A stretch of 23,978 bases of DNA from Desulfohalobiaceae bacterium (GTDB lineage: Bacteria > Desulfobacterota > Desulfovibrionia > Desulfovibrionales > Desulfothermaceae). This document shows, piece by piece, positions 20,857 through 23,978 of this stretch. The stretch spans positions 1-23,978 of the forward strand of contig JAIPER010000006.1 of the NCBI GenBank assembly GCA_021737115.1, read 5' to 3'. Position 1 is the stretch's first letter; every line of letters begins with the position of its first letter. The translations under genes and the position numbers were made by a program. The notes under the pieces were generated by a model that did no database searches, was not told where the DNA came from, and was given only the letters and a program-made list of their open reading frames with translations.

Positions 20857-21684
20857 ATGATCGACATCCACAGCCATCTCCTGCCGAAGATCGACGACGG
20901 GCCTGAGACCTGGGCCGAGAGCCTTGAACTGTGTCGGCTGATGGTCGAACAGGGCATCCGGACCGTGGTGGCCACCCCGCACTACTGGCCGGAAGTGTAC
21001 GAACCGCAGGTGGGGCTCATCGAACAGCGGGTCGGGCAGTTGAATCAGCTCCTGGGAAGCAGGCACATGGACCTGACAGTTCTGGGAGGACAGGAGCTTC
21101 TATTCTGCCCGGAACTTCGTGGGCTTCTGGCGAAGAGGCAGGTCCTGACCCTGAACGACTCCAGGTACCTCCTTCTGGAACTGCCCCAGTTGGCGGTCAG
21201 AGAACAGCTTTATGAAGGGCTTTTTCAGCTCCAAATGGCAGGCTACATCCCGATCATCGCCCATCCGGAAAAGAACCGGATGATCCAGAGAGATCCCGGG
21301 TTGATGGTCGAACTGGTTCGAAAGGGAGGTCTGGGGCAGCTGACCGCATCCAGCCTGCTGGACAGCGCCCCCGGAAAAGTCAGGACTTGTGCCAGAGATT
21401 TGGTTCGCCGTCAGGCGGTCCAGTTGATGGCCAGCGACGCCCATTCTTGTAAAGGCCGTCCTCCGCGGTTGCGGGACGGGCTCGGACAGGCCGAGGAACT
21501 GCTGAAAAGCCGACTGGAAGCAGAACGAATGGTCCGGGAACGGCCGGAAGAGATCATTCAGGACCAGACCCTGAGGCTGCCGGAGCCAAAAAAAGACAAA
21601 GGTCGAAAAAAGGAAGGGGTTTTGACGCTACTCTGCAAAGAGGTCTTTGGAGAGAGGTTTCCGGCCAGGGCCGGGAACGGATAA
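20857..21684 (+). CDS. CpsB/YwqE-type tyrosine phosphatase (PHP family)
   Basis: A 275-residue, metal-dependent PHP-type protein tyrosine phosphatase, expected to remove phosphate from the tyrosine cluster of the Wzc-type kinase encoded just upstream. Metal ligands by family: MIDIHSHLLP (His5, His7), DDG (Asp14), ATPHYWP (His42), GGQEL (Glu80), LLLELP (Glu108), IIAHPEKNR (His136) and MASDAHS (Asp194, His196). These are all in place, so the enzyme looks active. The C-terminal 40 residues are charged (KKDKGRKK) and extend beyond the usual roughly 250-residue family length. The ribosome-binding site is weak (GAAAG, provided at the end of the heptamer array), so the insertion may have altered translation of this gene. 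Last gene of operon B. Confidence 0.9.
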   Translation: MIDIHSHLLPKIDDGPETWAESLELCRLMVEQGIRTVVATPHYWPEVYEPQVGLIEQRVGQLNQLLGSRHMDLTVLGGQELLFCPELRGLLAKRQVLTLNDSRYLLLELPQLAVREQLYEGLFQLQMAGYIPIIAHPEKNRMIQRDPGLMVELVRKGGLGQLTASSLLDSAPGKVRTCARDLVRRQAVQLMASDAHSCKGRPPRLRDGLGQAEELLKSRLEAERMVRERPEEIIQDQTLRLPEPKKDKGRKKEGVLTLLCKEVFGERFPARAGNG

Positions 21685-21714
21685 AGGCCGGGTCCTGGAC
21701 CCGGCCTTTTTTTT
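21683..21714 (+). terminator. Intrinsic terminator of operon B
   Basis: GGCCGGGTC-CTG-GACCCGGCC forms a perfect 9-bp G/C stem, followed by eight T's, directly after the CpsB-type stop codon. Confidence 0.95.
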
Positions 21715-21724
21715 GGATTTTTCA

Positions 21725-21741
21725 AAATACCACTGGTATTT
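21725..21741. promoter_or_regulatory. Operator-like palindrome upstream of the GntR gene
   Basis: AAATACCACTGGTATTT is a perfect palindrome around a central base. Its core TACCACTGGTAT recurs, with one base changed, in the racemase-family promoter (22808-22819). GntR/FCD regulators typically bind such T-N-G-T-N-N-N-A-C-N-A-type palindromes and often control their own gene. A weak promoter (TTCAAA, 18 bases, TAAAAT) would straddle it. Confidence 0.65.
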
Positions 21742-21888
21742 TTTTAAAATAACAGTTAGCCTCTGAACCAAGCGGGTCGTATCGGCCGAATCAACCTAAG
21801 CCATGAAGCACGTCCGGGCGGTTATGGGCCCTGGCTGCAGCGAGCAGCCGGCCTTGATCAAGAATAAGTCCCGGGTAAGAGAAGAAAG
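21742..21888 (+). other. GntR leader with hairpin
   Basis: No gene. The arms GGCTGC and GCAGCC (about 21833-21849) form a small stem in the presumed untranslated leader. Confidence 0.4.
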
Positions 21889-22557
21889 ATGAACAAAGAA
21901 ATCTACGAAGTAATTAAACAGAGGATCCTATTCCTGGAGTACCAGCCGGGACAGATTTTGAATGAAAATATTCTGGCCAAGGAGTTTCGGGTCAGCCGCA
22001 CTCCCATGCGGGAAGTCCTCTATCGCCTGGAGTGGGAGCAGCTGGTCCGTATCCTGCCCCGGACCGGGACCATGGTTACCGAAATCGAGTTCCAGAAAAT
22101 GATGCAGACCTATCAGACCAGGGGGGAGATCGAGGCCCTGGTCGGGCGGATGGCCGCGGAGCAGATCACCGCGGAGCATCTGCAGCAGATCCGGGCCGTC
22201 AGGGACAGATGCCGGGAAATGATCGAACGTAAGGATCTAAAGGCCCTGGCGGGCATCGATTTCCACTTCCGCAACGTCCTGTACGATGCAGCGGGCAATC
22301 CGGTCCTGACCGACATCTCCGAACTCCTCTACCGGATTACCTTCAGGATGTGGTATCTGACCATGGACCGGGGCGACTGGACGGCCGAAGTCGGTTCTAT
22401 GGAAAACGAGATCGCGGAAACCCTGCAGGCCCTGCAAAACGACAATCCATCAGCAACCGGAGACATCCGCCAGGCCCATCTCTTGAGCCACATCGAGCGT
22501 ATCCAGGCCAAGTTCTTCGGCACCCGCCCCAATCCAGACTTCGGACCAACGTCTTGA
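21889..22557 (+). CDS. GntR-family (FCD) transcription regulator
   Basis: A 222-residue dimeric DNA-binding repressor/activator. Residues 1-68 form the winged helix: IYEVIKQRILFLEYQPGQIL, ILAKEFRVSRTPMREVLYRL, then the wing RILPRTGTMVTEI. The rest (about 75-215) is an all-helical FCD ligand-binding domain (RGEIEALVGRMAAEQIT, DFHFRNVLYDAAGNPVL, ENEIAETLQALQNDN). FCD domains bind small carboxylic acids, often through a metal. It is preceded by a palindrome that also lies in the promoter of the neighbouring racemase-family gene, so it probably controls that gene and itself. The effector is unknown, perhaps the racemase substrate or an amino/keto acid. Confidence 0.85.
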   Translation: MNKEIYEVIKQRILFLEYQPGQILNENILAKEFRVSRTPMREVLYRLEWEQLVRILPRTGTMVTEIEFQKMMQTYQTRGEIEALVGRMAAEQITAEHLQQIRAVRDRCREMIERKDLKALAGIDFHFRNVLYDAAGNPVLTDISELLYRITFRMWYLTMDRGDWTAEVGSMENEIAETLQALQNDNPSATGDIRQAHLLSHIERIQAKFFGTRPNPDFGPTS

Positions 22558-22559
22558 CA

Positions 22560-22579
22560 TTTAAGTGCAAACACTTAAA
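22560..22579. other. Hairpin after the GntR gene
   Basis: TTTAAGTG-CAAA-CACTTAAA is a perfect 8-bp inverted repeat just after the stop codon, followed by A/T-rich DNA. It may be a weak terminator or a protein site. Confidence 0.45.
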
Positions 22580-22604
22580 ATAATTGATAATAATTTAATT
22601 GACT

Positions 22605-22775
22605 TCAAAACTGGACATAATATCGAAATTCGAAGCACGAAATTCGAAACAAACTTCAAATGACAAAAATTCAAAATTCAAAACTAAGAGAGTAGGATCG
22701 ACAACTAATTGCTTTTATATCTGTATTCTTTGAATTTTTGTTTTTGTCATTCGAGAAATTTGGGTCCTGGGCCTT
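22605..22775. repeat. TTCGAA-type dispersed repeat with inverted ends
   Basis: The left part ATCGAAATTCGAAGCACGAA and CTTCAAATGACAAAAATTCA is mirrored at the right by TTTGAATTTTTGTTTTTGTC and ATTCGAGAAATTTGGG. This is an A/T-rich dispersed-repeat type, non-coding, and different from the other families in the window. It fills the gap between the GntR and racemase-family genes. Confidence 0.6.
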
Positions 22776-22793
22776 GGGGTTGCAGAAAAAGGG

Positions 22794-22823
22794 TTGACAT
22801 TGTTTTGTACCACTAGTATACAA
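22794..22823 (+). promoter_or_regulatory. Promoter with internal operator, racemase-family gene
   Basis: TTGACA (22794-22799), 17 bases, TATACA (22817-22822). The operator-like TTGTACCACTAGTATACAA (22805-22823) lies across the spacer and -10 box and shares TACCACTRGTAT with the GntR-gene palindrome. Binding there would block RNA polymerase, so repression is expected. Confidence 0.8.
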
Positions 22824-22896
22824 CAAATAAGCAAAACGAACAAAGTGTAGTATTTTAAACATAGGCACCTGTTTTCAAAACACAGAAGAGGCCCCT

Positions 22897-23637
22897 ATGC
22901 CAGTCTACCAGGTGAACAAGACGAGTCAGAGCTGGTATGGTATCCCGGTCGGGATCCTCATTTTGAACGCCTGCTACCCGTGTATCCCGGGCAATGTCGG
23001 CAACGCCACCAGCTTCCCCTTCCCGGTCCGCTACAAGGAGGTTTCCGAAGCCTCCATCGACGGTCTGATAAATCAAAGGGATCCGGCCCTGATCCGACCC
23101 TTTGTGGACGGGGCCAGGGAGCTCGAGGCCGAGGGTGTGCTGGCCATCGCCGGGGCCTGCGGCTTCATGGCCCTTTTTCAAAGGGAAATCGCGGAAGCGG
23201 TGCAGATCCCGGTCTGCATGTCCAGCCTCCTGCAGATTCCTTTTATCCAGCAGGTCCTCCCCAGAAAATGCAAGATCGGAATACTCACAGCCAACGCCGG
23301 CGCCTTGACCGAGGACCATTTCGCCTCTGTGGGGGTTTCGGACCAGAGCGGATTGGTGATCCGCGGGCTGGAAAATTCAACGGAGTTCCGGGGGGCTATC
23401 CTGGAGGAAAAAGGGACCCTGGACTCTGAGCTCATGGAGCGGGAAGTGGTCGAGGCCGCCAGGGCCATGGCCGCCTCTAACCCCGACATCGGGGCTGTGG
23501 TCCTGGAGTGCAGCGATCTGCCGCCCTTTGCCCGGGCCGTGCAGGAGGCGGTCCGAATCCCGGTCTTTGATTTCATCACCATGATCAGACATGTCCAGAC
23601 TGCAGTGGTCCAGCAGTCCTATCAGGGCTACATGTAA
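22897..23637 (+). CDS. Asp/Glu/hydantoin racemase-family protein
   Basis: A 246-residue cytoplasmic enzyme of the two-cysteine racemase superfamily. The first catalytic cysteine is Cys88 in AIAGACGF and the second Cys205 in VVLECSDLPP; further family marks are GILILNACYPCIPGNVGN at the N-terminus and KIGILTANAGALTEDHF in the middle. The superfamily includes aspartate, glutamate and hydantoin racemases, maleate isomerase and arylmalonate decarboxylase. Both cysteines argue for racemase/isomerase chemistry rather than a single-cysteine decarboxylase, but the substrate cannot be named. The GntR/FCD gene upstream and a shared operator suggest induction by a small acid. GAAGAGG precedes the ATG. 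No further gene follows before the repeat at the window edge. Confidence 0.8.
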   Translation: MPVYQVNKTSQSWYGIPVGILILNACYPCIPGNVGNATSFPFPVRYKEVSEASIDGLINQRDPALIRPFVDGARELEAEGVLAIAGACGFMALFQREIAEAVQIPVCMSSLLQIPFIQQVLPRKCKIGILTANAGALTEDHFASVGVSDQSGLVIRGLENSTEFRGAILEEKGTLDSELMEREVVEAARAMAASNPDIGAVVLECSDLPPFARAVQEAVRIPVFDFITMIRHVQTAVVQQSYQGYM

Positions 23638-23645
23638 TTTTTTCT

Positions 23646-23978
23646 GCGGCTCTGGCAGAGGTGCTCCTCCGCTTATACTTTGCTTTCATTGGGCTACGAA
23701 TCAAGCTCATGAAGGAAGAATTTAGCCCACGGAACACACGGATTAACACGGATAATGGAAAAACTTTTTTGCTGCTGTAATAAGACCCCGGTGAAACCCC
23801 TGAAGGGAACTCCTCCGGAGTTGTTTCACTGGGTGAACCCAGCAGCAAAAGGAGTCATCGCCTGCTGGCGATACCTCCAAAAGAACTGCCTTTCTGCCAT
23901 GCCGCATGGCGATGGCATTTGCCTGCCAGCCTCTTATTGCTGGCAGGCAAAAAGAAAACCTATCCGTGTCAATCCGTG
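23646..23978. repeat. Second copy of the 10990-11255 dispersed element, cut by window end
   Basis: It matches the first copy through CTACGAATCAAGC, GGATTAACACGGATAATGG, ACTTTTTTGCTGCTGTAATA, GGAGTCATCGCCTG and GATACCTCCAAAAGAA. Two extra segments are present: about 23784-23850 (with hairpin AACTCCTCCGGAGTT and a closing CAGCAGCAAAA) and about 23887-23955 (with TTTGCCTGCCAGC and its inverted partner GCTGGCAGGCAAA). The right inverted repeat begins at the very end of the window. No gene. Confidence 0.8.

Noticed and set aside
22767..22784. TGGGCCTTGGGGTTGCA as a possible sigma-54 promoter before the racemase-family gene
   Set aside because: GG-N10-GC can be forced, but the -24 element is poor, there are no activator palindromes, and a near-consensus sigma-70 promoter with operator lies just downstream.
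22931..22950. CTGGTATGGTATCCCGG resembling the sigma-54 promoters (shared TGGTATGG)
   Set aside because: It lies inside the racemase-family coding region and lacks GC at the -12 position.

Overview
This window most likely comes from a GC-rich Gram-negative bacterium. A sulfate-reducing Desulfobacterota (former deltaproteobacterium) is the best guess, but this is inferred from protein character, sigma-54 promoters and repeat types; there is no rRNA or other phylogenetic marker. The Gram-negative call is firm, because there are an outer-membrane Wza-type lipoprotein, a beta-barrel protein and lipoprotein/Sec signals. No tRNA, rRNA, CRISPR or transposase gene was seen.

Layout. (1) 1-3130 is a repeat-rich accessory stretch. 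It holds an orphaned UPF0175 antitoxin-like gene with a remnant of its DUF3368 partner, a complete small RelE/ParE-type toxin-antitoxin pair, and the C-terminal stump of an AAA/DUF4143 ATPase gene. (2) 3139-10581 is exopolysaccharide operon A: a triple palindrome, a sigma-54 promoter and a conserved leader, then an unusual initiating sugar transferase, a VanZ-like protein, a WlbA-WlbB type (WbpB-WbpD) fusion enzyme and an O-antigen polymerase/ligase with a TPR-like tail. (3) 10549-11400 is repeats. (4) 11430-21714 is operon B under the same regulatory layout: triple palindrome, sigma-54 promoter, leader/small ORF, membrane PilZ protein, C39-like peptidase, secreted coiled-coil protein, outer-membrane beta-barrel, Wza-type export lipoprotein, Wzc-type copolymerase/tyrosine kinase, an S23 four-helix-bundle ORF, a CpsB-type phosphatase and a strong terminator. 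(5) 21725-23637 is an unrelated pair, a GntR/FCD regulator and an Asp/Glu-racemase-family enzyme, each preceded by the same operator-like sequence. (6) The right edge is a second copy of a dispersed repeat.

How it works together. The sugar transferase starts glycan assembly on the lipid carrier. The fusion enzyme supplies part of a UDP-2,3-diacetamido-uronic acid pathway. The polymerase elongates the chain, Wzc and Wza control length and export, CpsB reverses Wzc phosphorylation, and the PilZ protein may couple output to cyclic di-GMP. No flippase and no ordinary glycosyltransferases are present, so the pathway must be completed elsewhere.

Most unusual. (a) Tandem arrays with a strict 7-bp register, of at least nine different loci, sit at nearly every gene junction and even in frame inside the polymerase gene. 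(b) Two S23 four-helix-bundle ORFs, one intact and one dead, each lie between INVERTED short-tandem-repeat arrays and fill the space between two exopolysaccharide genes, like stand-alone versions of 23S rRNA intervening sequences. (c) Two operons share a three-palindrome/sigma-54 control region with identical 21- and 45-bp spacing.
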